Assembly: GCA_029777755.1 (NCBI GenBank)
Contig: JAKORQ010000307.1
Span: 1-23,001, forward strand
Direction of reading: 5' to 3'
DNA length: 23,001 bases
From: Planctomycetota bacterium
GTDB taxonomy: Bacteria > Planctomycetota > Phycisphaerae > Tepidisphaerales > Tepidisphaeraceae
Position 1 is the stretch's first letter; the number at the start of each line of letters is the position of its first letter. The notes under the pieces are model-generated. The model was given only the letters and a program-made list of their open reading frames with translations. It was not told the DNA's origin and made no database searches. Of this stretch, positions 1 through 7,451 are shown one piece after another. The translations under genes and the position numbers were made by a program.

Positions 1-2246
1 CCCAGGGGGAGAGCCTCGACCTGGAGTGGCCGATCCCGGAAGTAAAGCTTCGCCGCAAGCTCTCGGTGCCCTCGCAGGGACGGATCTACTACATCCGCTA
101 CGCGATGAAGATGGGCTGGAGCATCGAGAAGATTCACCAGCTCACGCATATCGACCCGTGGTTCCTGGCGCAGTTCAGGGAGCTGGTGGATTTCGAGGAT
201 GAGCTGATCTCCGCCAGGCCGCTGCTGGCGAAGATCGACTCAGACCCGGCCGCCCGCGAGGAGGTCGCCCGCATCTATCGGCAGGCCAAGGAGTGGGGAT
301 ACTCGGGCGTGCAGATCGGCACCGTCTGGGGGCTCAGCTCGCCTGAGCGCATCGAGCTGCGCAAGCGGCTGGGGATCTACCCGGTGTATAAGCTGGTGGA
401 TACCTGCGCGGCCGAGTTTGAGGCATACACCCCCTACTACTACAGCAGCTACGAAACGCCGCTGGTTCGCGTAGGTGACGAAGCGACAGAACAAACGTCG
501 CAGCAGACGCCGGCGGGATCCGCGCATGCTTCCTCCGCTTCTTCGTCCGTATACGTTGAGGACGAGATCCGCCTGAACCGCGAGAAGCAGAAGGTGATCA
601 TCATCGGCGGCGGGCCAAACCGCATCGGCCAGGGGATCGAGTTCGACTACTGCTGCGTGCATGCCGCCTTCGCCATGAAGGAGCTGGGGTACGAGGCGGT
701 CATGATCAACTCCAACCCCGAGACCGTCTCCACCGACTATGACACCAGCGATCTGCTGTTCTTCGAGCCACTGACCTTTGAGGATGTGCACAATGTCTGC
801 GAGCGCCTGAACGGCAAGCCGTTTGTCCGCCGCAGCGGCGCAGATCAGGCGGGCGACGACGCTGGCGACGCCGGCGAGGGGCTGGTGAAGGGCGTGATCG
901 TGCAGTTTGGCGGGCAGACGCCGCTGAGCATCGTGCGGACGTTGTGGGAGGCCGGTGTGCCTATCTTGGGCACTACTGTCCAGTCGCTGGACATGGCCGG
1001 CGACCGCGAGCAGTTCCGCCAGCTCCTCCAGCGGCTGGGACTGAAGCAGCCGGCCAACGGAATTGCCCGCAGCCTGGCCGAGGCACGCGCGGTGGCGAAG
1101 GAGATCGGCTACCCGGTGCTGGTGCGCCCGAGCTTCGTGCTGGGCGGGCGTGCGATGGAGATCGTCTTCGACGAGGATCAGCTCAACTACTACATGCAGC
1201 ACGCGGTGGAGGCTTCCACCATCGCCGATGCCCCGATCCTGATAGACAAGTTCCTCGACAATGCCACCGAGGTGGATGTGGATTGCGTGGCCGACTTCGA
1301 TCCCGGCGATGAGCAGGGCAACTCCGGCTCGGCCGTGATCTGCGGCGTGATGGAACATATCGAGGAGGCCGGCATCCACTCCGGCGACTCGGCCTGTGCC
1401 CTGCCGCCATATTCGCTGCCTGGCGAGATTGTCGAGCGGCTCAAGGAGCAGACGCGGGCACTGGCCAGGGCGCTGCGCGTACGCGGACTGATGAACGTGC
1501 AGTATGCCGTGAAGAACAATGAGATCTATGTCATCGAGGTGAACCCGCGAGCGTCGCGGACCGTGCCGTTTGTCTCGAAGGCCACCGGCTTGCCCTGGGC
1601 GAAGATCGCGGCCAAGGTGATGGCCGGCAGGAGCCTCAGCGAACTGGGAATCACCGGCGACCTGCCCGACCCCAGGCACATCAGCGTGAAGGAAGTGGTC
1701 TTCCCCTTCAGCAAGTTCCCGGGCGTGGACGTGATCCTCGGCCCGGAGATGCGCTCCACCGGCGAGGTGATGGGGATTGACCGCAACTTCCCGTTTGCCT
1801 TCGCCAAGAGCCAGATCGCGGCCGGCTCGCCGCTGCCCACCAGCGGAACGGTGTTCATCAGCGTCAACGATCGCGATAAGAATGACATCGTCGCTCCTGC
1901 GAAGGTGCTGGCCGAGTGCGGTTTTCGCATCGTCAGCACGGCCGGTACCTACGAGGTGCTCAGGAAGCATGACATTCCCTGCGAGATGATCAACAAGCTC
2001 TCGGAGGGCAGGCCCAACATCCGCGACATGGTGAAGAACGGCGAGATCCAGCTGATCATCAACACTCCGACGAGGAAGGGCCCGGAGACGGACGAGGGTC
2101 AGATCCGCGCCCTGGCGGTGCTGTCGAAGGTGAGCATCCTGACCACCATCACCGCCGCCAACGCCGCGGCTATGGCCATCACGGCCATGAAAGCCGAGCA
2201 ATGGAACGTCTGCCCGCTGCAGGAATACCACCGCAACTCCGCATGA
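1..2246 (+). CDS. carB: Carbamoyl-phosphate synthase large subunit (3' part, 5' end outside window)
   Basis: This subunit makes carbamoyl phosphate from bicarbonate, ammonia and 2 ATP for pyrimidine and arginine synthesis, working in the cytoplasm with the CarA glutaminase. The reading frame is open from the window edge (first full codon at base 3), so about 748 residues of a roughly 1070-residue protein are seen. The visible part covers the end of the oligomerisation domain (WSIEKIHQLTHIDPWFL), the whole second ATP-grasp half (GGGPNRIGQGIEFDYCCVHA, NPETVSTDYDTSD, VQFGGQTPL, RPSFVLGGRAMEIV, EVNPRASRTVPFVSKATG) and the C-terminal MGS-like allosteric domain (GTVFISVNDRDKNDI to the end). Compared with E. 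coli CarB from memory, three low-complexity Ala/Ser/Asp/Gly-rich insertions are present (about 30, 20 and 8 residues). The stop TGA is at 2244-2246 and a strong terminator follows. Identity is certain; the insertions are unusual. Confidence 0.97.
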   Translation, partial: QGESLDLEWPIPEVKLRRKLSVPSQGRIYYIRYAMKMGWSIEKIHQLTHIDPWFLAQFRELVDFEDELISARPLLAKIDSDPAAREEVARIYRQAKEWGYSGVQIGTVWGLSSPERIELRKRLGIYPVYKLVDTCAAEFEAYTPYYYSSYETPLVRVGDEATEQTSQQTPAGSAHASSASSSVYVEDEIRLNREKQKVIIIGGGPNRIGQGIEFDYCCVHAAFAMKELGYEAVMINSNPETVSTDYDTSDLLFFEPLTFEDVHNVCERLNGKPFVRRSGADQAGDDAGDAGEGLVKGVIVQFGGQTPLSIVRTLWEAGVPILGTTVQSLDMAGDREQFRQLLQRLGLKQPANGIARSLAEARAVAKEIGYPVLVRPSFVLGGRAMEIVFDEDQLNYYMQHAVEASTIADAPILIDKFLDNATEVDVDCVADFDPGDEQGNSGSAVICGVMEHIEEAGIHSGDSACALPPYSLPGEIVERLKEQTRALARALRVRGLMNVQYAVKNNEIYVIEVNPRASRTVPFVSKATGLPWAKIAAKVMAGRSLSELGITGDLPDPRHISVKEVVFPFSKFPGVDVILGPEMRSTGEVMGIDRNFPFAFAKSQIAAGSPLPTSGTVFISVNDRDKNDIVAPAKVLAECGFRIVSTAGTYEVLRKHDIPCEMINKLSEGRPNIRDMVKNGEIQLIINTPTRKGPETDEGQIRALAVLSKVSILTTITAANAAAMAITAMKAEQWNVCPLQEYHRNSA

Positions 2247-2274
2247 CGCCTCGCGGATATCCCTTAAGAACCAT

Positions 2275-2308
2275 CGGCCGGGGACAAGAATCCCCGGCCG
2301 TTATCTTT
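2275..2308 (+). terminator. Intrinsic terminator of carB
   Basis: A perfect 10-bp GC-rich stem (CGGCCGGGGA at 2275-2284 pairing with TCCCCGGCCG at 2291-2300) closes a 6-nt loop. It is followed by the T-rich run TTATCTTT. It begins 28 bp after the carB stop codon. Confidence 0.85.
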
Positions 2309-2471
2309 ACCCTTCCAAAAACGGGGACGTATTTAGTTTTTTGTTTCGCGTCAGCCACAGATGGGATGTTGATTGTTGCGTATTGATTGGCTTTGGGCGT
2401 TTGTCAGGCGGGGTACATCGGAAAACTGAACTTCCTATGCACTGTAGTGCGCATCTGAAGCAGGCCCACCC

Positions 2472-2685
2472 AAAGTGGAGCGGGCGGTCCGCCCGCGGGA
2501 GGTAAGGGAATCACACACAATCAAAGGCCAGGGAAACCGTGGATATGTATTGGGAAGCTGCTTTCACCATGAAGCGATGAAGTAACCAAGCGTTGACCTC
2601 TCGATGCCGGTCAATAGGAATGCTACTCGAGCAGACATCCGCCGATTCGACGCCCCGCGGACCTACAGGCAAGCCGCTCCACTTT
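2472..2685. repeat. Internal dyad within the carB-gyrA repeat unit
   Basis: AAAGTGGAGCGG at 2472-2483 recurs as its exact reverse complement CCGCTCCACTTT at 2674-2685. Inside this, GGTCCGC (left) faces GCGGACC (right). The left arm also has its own short hairpin, GCGGGC-GGTCC-GCCCGC. This nested symmetry is compatible with a structured transcript or a decayed element end; no function is known. Confidence 0.5.
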
Positions 2686-2779
2686 CAGTAGAGCAGTTTC
2701 GACGGAACTGCGGGAGTTAAGGTGATCCTCAACCAAGGTCTGCTTCGGGAAATCGGAATTCATCTATCTAGTCTCCTCT

Positions 2780-2920
2780 TAACCACGAAGGAAGCGACGA
2801 GACAGCACCAAGTGCCTCCGATCGACACACTTCGCTTCTTCTGCGCTTCGTGGTGAACCGTTGCGGGCGGGGACGCCCGCGCTCCCAGTTTTTGTCCTTC
2901 TCCATTGTTGCGTCGTGGTA
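2780..2920 (-). repeat. Dispersed hairpin repeat, copy A
   Basis: Read on the minus strand, this ~140-bp segment is homologous to copy B at 6246-6393. Shared blocks, in order, are ACCA(C/T)GACGCAAC, GGGAGCG(C/T)GGG, GTTCACCAC and CGAAGTGT-N-TCGATC-N-GAGGCACTT. The right-hand 70 nt can fold on themselves through ACCACGAAG and CTTCGTGGT (9-bp stem ends). The motif resembles spacer repeats I remember from planctomycete genomes; it encodes nothing recognisable. Confidence 0.7.
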
Positions 2921-3124
2921 GAACTCATTGAATGGACCTCGACGATCGCGCCCACGCGCCCCGTGCATTGCTTCAACCTCCCATGCCATGCCAGTATCCC
3001 GCAGATCAACGCCGACCTGCTCTCTGCTGTCAGGCGATGTCACCACTCTTACGGGGCGCGCAATTGCACCAAGTCCTTAGTGATCCAATCGTCCAGTCAT
3101 TCAAGACGCAACAATCAACAGGTT

Positions 3125-3154
3125 CATCTGTGCCTCATCTGTGTCCCATCTGTG
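3125..3154 (-). repeat. Three CATCTGTG units at exact 11-bp spacing
   Basis: CATCTGTG begins at 3125, 3136 and 3147, that is, one unit per 11 bp (about one helical turn). On the minus strand it reads CACAGATG. It lies inside the right arm of the inverted-repeat unit; the left arm has a single unit at 2356-2363. CACAGATG runs are, from memory, a common interspersed motif in PVC-group genomes. Confidence 0.65.
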
Positions 3155-3216
3155 GCTGATAGAAAAAACTACATACGTCCCCGTTTATATGGGGTACGTC
3201 CCCGTTTGTTGGGGGG

Positions 3217-3256
3217 ATAAGAAAATCGGCCGGGCTTGTGCAAGCTCCGGCCGATT
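3217..3256 (-). terminator. Intrinsic terminator of gyrA
   Basis: On the minus strand, downstream of the gyrA stop, a 10-bp stem AATCGGCCGG/CCGGCCGATT (3224-3233 and 3247-3256) continues into a 4-bp inner stem with one bulged base and a GTGC-type loop. It is followed by TTTTCTTATC. It starts 25 bp beyond the gyrA stop. Confidence 0.85.
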
Positions 3257-3281
3257 GATTCTCCTTGCTATCGCCTGCCGA

Positions 3282-5981
3282 TTATTGCTCGGCCGGCGGT
3301 TCGCTGTTTTCTTCGGGTGATGCGGCGTCGGGTGCAGCCTCAGCCTCAGGCGTCTCCGTGGGCTTTGCCTGCGCGACCTCGGGTGCTTCCGCCGGGGCGG
3401 TGTTTCCCGTGTCGGCCGGGTTCTCGGCGCCGTTCTTCTCCTCGTCCTCCTCAGTGATGTCCACACGGGCGATGGCCACAAGCTGGTCTCCCTCGTCCAG
3501 GCGGATCAGGCGGACGCCGCTGGCGCCTCGTCCGGTTTCGCGGATCTCGCTGCAGCGGGTGCGGATGAGGATGCCCTTCCTCGTGATCAGCATGATCTCA
3601 TCCTCCTCGCGCACCAGCAGCATGCCCACCACGTCGCCGTTGCGCTTGCCGCAGTCGATGTCAATCACGCCACGCGTGCCGCGGCCCTTGGTGGGATACT
3701 GCGACAGCGGCGTGCGCTTGCCGTACCCCTGCTCGCAGGCCGTGAGCACCTGTAGCCCATCGTTGGAGCCGCCAGGCAGCACCAGCATCGACACAACCTC
3801 GTCATTCTCGCGCTTGAAGCGCGCCCCGGTGACTCCCGCGGCCGTGCGACCCATCGCACGCACGTCGTTCTCGTCAAACCGTATCGCCAGGCCGCTGCGC
3901 GTGCCCAGCATGATGTGGTCGTTGCCGCCGGTCAGCTCCACGCCGATCAGCTCATCACCCTCCTCAAGCGTGATGGCGATGATGCCGCGTCGATTGATAT
4001 TGCTGAACGCCGAGAGCGCCGTCTTCTTCACCGTTCCCTTGCGGGTCGCGAAGAACACGAACTGCTCCTGCTTCTCCAGGCTGTCCACCGCGCGGACCTT
4101 GGCGATCTTCTCACCCTCCTGGAACTCCAGCAGGTTGGCGATCGCCCGCCCGGCGCTGTTGCGCGACATCTCGGGAATGTCGAACACGCGACGCGTATAC
4201 ACGCGGCCCTTGTTGGTGAAGAACGCCACGTGGTCGTGCGTGTTGGCGACGAACAGATGCTCGATGAAGTCGCCGTCCTTGCCCTCGGCCGCCCGGATGC
4301 CGCGGCCGCCACGCCCCTGCGAGCGATAGGTATCGACCGGCAGCCGCTTGATGTAGCCATCGCGACTTACCGTCACCACCACGTCCTCGCGGGCGATCAG
4401 GTCTTCCATGTTCAGGCCGCTGACCTCGCCGGTGATTTCAGTCCGGCGGGCATCGCCATACTTCTCGCGCAGCTCGTTGCAGTCGGTGACGATGATGTCC
4501 AGCACCAGTCGCTCATCCGCGAGGATGCGCTCGTAGCCCTCGATCTCCTCGACCACGTTCTGGTACTCGCTGACCAGCTTCTCGATCTCCAGTCCGACAA
4601 GCTGGATGAGCTGGAGCCGGCCGATCGCCTCGGCCTGCGCCTGGGAGAGAAGGTGCGGCCGCTCCTGCACCCGCTTGAGCAGCGAGGGCACAATCCGCGG
4701 CGCATAGGGATGATCCGGGGCGATGCGGAATGCACGCTCGCGCAGCTTCTGAATCGCCTCCTCGCGCGTCTTGCTGGATCGGATCAGGCGCACCACCTCG
4801 TCGATGTCACAGACCGCAAAGATCAGGCCCTCGAGTATGTGGCCGCGCTGCTGGGCCTTCTTCAGCAGGAAGCGCGTCCGCCGGGTGATCACTTCCTTGC
4901 GGTGCTCGATGAAATGCTGGATCAGTTCCTTCAGCCCCATGGTGCGCGGCTGACGGTTGACCAGCGCGATATTGATCATCGACACCGTGATCTGGCACGG
5001 CGTGTACTGGTAAAGCTGGTTGATGACGACGTTCGGGTCGGCATCGCGCTTCAGGTCGATGACGATGCGGCACTCATGCTCGCGGCCGGAATGGTCGTTG
5101 ACGTCGGCGATCTCCTTGATCGTCTCCTTGGCGCACTCCGCGATCGACTCGATGATCGTCTTGCGGATGATCCCGTAGGGGATTTCCTCGATGACGATCG
5201 CGCTTCGGCCGTTGCGGCCTTCCTCGATGCTCATCTTGGCACGCAGAACCAGCCGGCCGCGCCCGGTCTTGTACCCCTCGATGATGCCATCGCGCCCGCA
5301 GATGATGCCGCCGGTGGGGAAATCCGGCCCGGGCACCAGCTCCAATAGCTCCGAGAGCGTGCAGTCGGGGTTGTCGATCACCTTGATGATGGCGTCGCAG
5401 ATCTCGCGCAGGTTGTGCGGCAGCAGGTTGCACGCCATGCCCACGGCGATGCCGGTCGAGCCGTTCACCAGCAGATTCGGGAACTTCGAGGGCAATACCA
5501 GCGGTTCCTGGCGGGTGTCGTCGTAGTTGGGCTGGAAGTCGACGGTGTCGAGGTTGATGTCCTCGAGCATTTCCGTCGTCACCGAGGTCATGCGCGCCTC
5601 GGTGTAACGCATGGCGGCCGGCGGGTCGCCGTCGGAGGACCCGAAGTTACCCTGACCATCGATCAGGGGATAACGCATGTTCCATGCCTGGGCCATGCGC
5701 ACCAGTGTGGGATAGACCACCGCCTCACCGTGCGGGTGGTAGTTACCGCTGGTGTCGCCGGCGATCTTGGCGCACTTACGATGCTTCGACCGGGGACCAA
5801 GACCCAGGTCATTCATCGCTACCAGAATTCGCCGCTGAGATGGCTTTAGTCCGTCCCTGACGTCCGGCAGAGCACGGTCCATGATCGTGCTCATCGCGTA
5901 GGTCAGGTAACTTTCATGAAGCTCCGTCTCGATCGGTCGGTCTTCAGTGCTCCCGATGGGGCCGATGGGTGTTTCGGACAT
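3282..5981 (-). CDS. gyrA: DNA gyrase subunit A
   Basis: GyrA is the DNA breakage-reunion subunit of gyrase; with GyrB and ATP it introduces negative supercoils. The protein has 899 residues, as usual for the family. The N-terminal winged-helix/tower region carries the active tyrosine (Y126 in AAMRYTEARM), and the C-terminal beta-pinwheel carries a GyrA box (SQGRGGRG), which favours GyrA over ParC. The C-terminal ~60 residues are an acidic Ala/Pro/Glu-rich tail (from DITEEDEEKNG to the end). The ATG at 5981 is preceded by AAGGAA at good spacing and by a TATAAT box 41 bp upstream. The quinolone-determining segment reads HPHGEAVVYPT, so the positions equivalent to E. coli Ser83 and Asp87 are Ala87 and Pro91. 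The gene stands alone and is flanked by repeats on both sides. Confidence 0.97.
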   Translation of the reverse strand: MSETPIGPIGSTEDRPIETELHESYLTYAMSTIMDRALPDVRDGLKPSQRRILVAMNDLGLGPRSKHRKCAKIAGDTSGNYHPHGEAVVYPTLVRMAQAWNMRYPLIDGQGNFGSSDGDPPAAMRYTEARMTSVTTEMLEDINLDTVDFQPNYDDTRQEPLVLPSKFPNLLVNGSTGIAVGMACNLLPHNLREICDAIIKVIDNPDCTLSELLELVPGPDFPTGGIICGRDGIIEGYKTGRGRLVLRAKMSIEEGRNGRSAIVIEEIPYGIIRKTIIESIAECAKETIKEIADVNDHSGREHECRIVIDLKRDADPNVVINQLYQYTPCQITVSMINIALVNRQPRTMGLKELIQHFIEHRKEVITRRTRFLLKKAQQRGHILEGLIFAVCDIDEVVRLIRSSKTREEAIQKLRERAFRIAPDHPYAPRIVPSLLKRVQERPHLLSQAQAEAIGRLQLIQLVGLEIEKLVSEYQNVVEEIEGYERILADERLVLDIIVTDCNELREKYGDARRTEITGEVSGLNMEDLIAREDVVVTVSRDGYIKRLPVDTYRSQGRGGRGIRAAEGKDGDFIEHLFVANTHDHVAFFTNKGRVYTRRVFDIPEMSRNSAGRAIANLLEFQEGEKIAKVRAVDSLEKQEQFVFFATRKGTVKKTALSAFSNINRRGIIAITLEEGDELIGVELTGGNDHIMLGTRSGLAIRFDENDVRAMGRTAAGVTGARFKRENDEVVSMLVLPGGSNDGLQVLTACEQGYGKRTPLSQYPTKGRGTRGVIDIDCGKRNGDVVGMLLVREEDEIMLITRKGILIRTRCSEIRETGRGASGVRLIRLDEGDQLVAIARVDITEEDEEKNGAENPADTGNTAPAEAPEVAQAKPTETPEAEAAPDAASPEENSEPPAEQ

Positions 5982-6021
5982 TCTTTTCCTTAGCTAACGC
6001 GTGGTCCTCGAAGAAGGTGCC

Positions 6022-6027
6022 ATTATA
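6022..6027 (-). promoter_or_regulatory. Probable -10 box of the gyrA promoter
   Basis: The plus-strand ATTATA reads TATAAT on the minus strand, a full sigma70-type -10 consensus, about 40 nt before the gyrA ATG. This would give a leader of roughly 34 nt containing the AAGGAA ribosome site. I see no good -35 hexamer at 16-18 bp spacing, so the promoter call rests on the -10 and its position. Confidence 0.5.
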
Positions 6028-6245
6028 CCTGAAACGGGGCAGGAATGGTAGCTGAAGCCAAGTTGAGCCGCTGCCGCAAATTCCGTATACACAACAAGTT
6101 ACATACGGAGCAAAACAACGCCTGGCAAATGCCTCACCAGCGTGCGCACCAGCGGCAGATCCGGGTGAGCAAACCGGCCCAACCGACAGGCGGAACTGAC
6201 TTCTCCGATCGCTATCAGGCGCCCGTTTCGGACCATGCAATTGCT

Positions 6246-6393
6246 CACCATGACGCAACGACGCAACGACGGGAAACGACGAGTCCCGGGAGCGTGGGTA
6301 CCCTTGCCTGCAATATGTTCACCACAACGAGACGAAGCAACGAAGTGTCTCGATCAGAGGCACTTAGTTCCTCTCCGTTCCTTCTTGGTGAAA
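6246..6393 (+). repeat. Dispersed hairpin repeat, copy B
   Basis: This is homologous to the minus strand of copy A (2780-2920), so the two copies lie in opposite orientation on either side of gyrA. The best block is CGAAGTGT-N-TCGATC-N-GAGGCACTT followed by (A/G)GT. Its ends can pair through TTCACCA and TGGTGAA. The stem is kept although its bases differ from those of copy A, which suggests the fold matters. It reaches to about 40 bp from the dehydrogenase stop codon. Confidence 0.7.
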
Positions 6394-6434
6394 CTGGATG
6401 ATCGACGACTCGGCAACTGGCAATTCGAAAATCC

Positions 6435-7376
6435 CTAGTATCCCAGCTCATGCCGGAACTGGTTTCGCATCGGCTTGCCACTCATGTAGCGGGACAGGTT
6501 CTCCAGGAACAGCGCCACCACGCGCTCATCCCGGCGCGGTGACAGGCCTGAGCAGTGCGGCGTGATGATCACGTTGGGCATGCGCCACAGCGGGCTGTCG
6601 GCCGGCAGCGGCTCGGTCTCGAACACGTCCAGGCCCGCCCCGGCGATTCTCCCGGTGCGCAACGCCTGGATCAGTGCTATCTCGTCGATGACGATTCCCC
6701 GCCCGACGTTGTAGATGAACGCGCCGGGTTTGATCCTCGCCAGGCGCTGGGCGCTGAAAAGGTGACGCGTATGCACGGTACCGGGCAGAGATATCACCAC
6801 ATGGTCGGACTGCTCCAGTACCCAGTCGAGCTGGTCCAGCCCGACCAGTTGATGCACGTATGGCGGCGCTTCCCCGGGCGTGCGCTTCACGGCCAGCACG
6901 CGCATGCCGAAGGCGGTCGCCCGCTTCGAGAACTGCCGGCCAATATCCCCCAGGCCAATCACGCCAACAGTCGCCCCATCCAGCTCCAGGAAGCTCAGCT
7001 CCTGCCGCCAGGCGGCATGCGCCATAGCCCGAATCGACACATTCAGCCCGCGCGTCAGCGCCAGCATCATGGCAAACAGGTGCTCGGCGATGGGGATGCC
7101 ATACACCCCCGCGCCGGTGGTGATGATGATCTCCCGTGGTGAATCGACAAACCCCTCGGCCCCCGCGTGCGGAAGCTGCATCCAGCGCAGCTTCGGTACT
7201 TCCTCCCGCCGGGCGATCTTTACCGAGCCAAGGATAATCTCGGCCTGCGCCAGCTCGGACTTGAACGCGGGGTCCGACCTGGATACGCAGACCACCTCCG
7301 CACCCGGGGCAACATCCCTGATCTCAGCGATCTGCCCAGGTGAAAGCTTAAGAAGTGAAACAATCCTCATCGCCAT
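6435..7376 (-). CDS. D-isomer-specific 2-hydroxyacid dehydrogenase (GhrA/SerA superfamily)
   Basis: This is an NAD(P)-dependent oxidoreductase interconverting a 2-oxoacid and a D-2-hydroxyacid; the substrate is not predictable from sequence. It has 313 residues from the ATG at 7376 (or 311 from the ATG at 7370, MRIVSLL). An Arg-rich extension upstream to a TTG at 7442 is rejected as spacer. The Rossmann signature VIGLGDIG (about 138-145) and the catalytic triad are all present: Arg224 in NVGRG, Glu253 in VFETEP and His272 in ITPHCSG (numbered from MRIV). No convincing Shine-Dalgarno precedes either ATG. It follows the FAH-family gene by about 75 bp on the same strand, so the two may be co-transcribed and handle related small organic acids (inference). 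Confidence 0.85.
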   Translation of the reverse strand: MAMRIVSLLKLSPGQIAEIRDVAPGAEVVCVSRSDPAFKSELAQAEIILGSVKIARREEVPKLRWMQLPHAGAEGFVDSPREIIITTGAGVYGIPIAEHLFAMMLALTRGLNVSIRAMAHAAWRQELSFLELDGATVGVIGLGDIGRQFSKRATAFGMRVLAVKRTPGEAPPYVHQLVGLDQLDWVLEQSDHVVISLPGTVHTRHLFSAQRLARIKPGAFIYNVGRGIVIDEIALIQALRTGRIAGAGLDVFETEPLPADSPLWRMPNVIITPHCSGLSPRRDERVVALFLENLSRYMSGKPMRNQFRHELGY

Positions 7377-7451
7377 GCCGAATGGTAGGAAGACGGACCT
7401 GCCGATTGCCGATCGGCGTCGCCGTCGAGCAACAATAAACAATCGACAAAA

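Larger units (their letters stand above)
2319..3186. repeat. 868-bp non-coding unit bounded by long imperfect inverted repeats
   Basis: The left end (2319-2381) and right end (3106-3186) are inverted copies of each other. The outer 24 nt match at 23 of 24 positions (AAACGGGGACGTAT, then T or G, then TAGTTTTTT). Then comes TCAGCCACAGATGGGA in both arms, and then an exact 15-nt TGTTGATTGTTGCGT (2367-2381 against 3106-3120 on the other strand). The right arm carries extra CACAGATG units that the left arm lacks. No transposase is encoded inside, so it could be a non-autonomous (MITE-like) element or two independent insertions of the same dispersed repeat in opposite orientation. No clear target-site duplication was found. 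Confidence 0.65.
2247..3281. other. Gene-free spacer between carB and gyrA, rich in repeats
   Basis: I see no credible coding region here. The open frames present are short, lack ribosome sites and recognisable domains, and run through repeat sequence. The spacer holds the carB terminator (2275-2308), an 868-bp inverted-repeat-bounded unit (2319-3186), an internal dyad (2472-2685), copy A of a dispersed hairpin repeat (2780-2920), an 11-bp-periodic CATCTGTG triplet (3125-3154), a duplicated TACGTCCCCGTTT (3174-3186 and 3195-3207) and the gyrA terminator (3217-3256). Base composition is visibly less GC-rich than the flanking genes. Confidence 0.8.
5982..6434. other. Gene-free spacer upstream of gyrA
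   Basis: The left part carries the gyrA promoter and leader. A short dyad CCGTAT...ATACGG lies near 6085-6110. The right part (6246-6393) is copy B of the dispersed hairpin repeat. Open frames crossing the region have no ribosome site and no recognisable protein features. Confidence 0.7.

Noticed and set aside
240..2231. 663-codon antisense open frame opposite carB
   Set aside because: Same high-GC shadow effect; His/Leu/Arg-rich translation with no family resemblance, while the plus-strand CarB is unmistakable.
2768..3220. Small open frames in the carB-gyrA spacer (e.g. products with FTTKRRRSEV)
   Set aside because: They are translations of the dispersed repeat, have no ribosome site, and a similar 'peptide' arises from the other repeat copy at 6246-6393, showing the similarity is at DNA level.
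3282..5981. Alternative identity as topoisomerase IV ParC
   Set aside because: A GyrA box (SQGRGGRG) and full-length C-terminal pinwheel are present.
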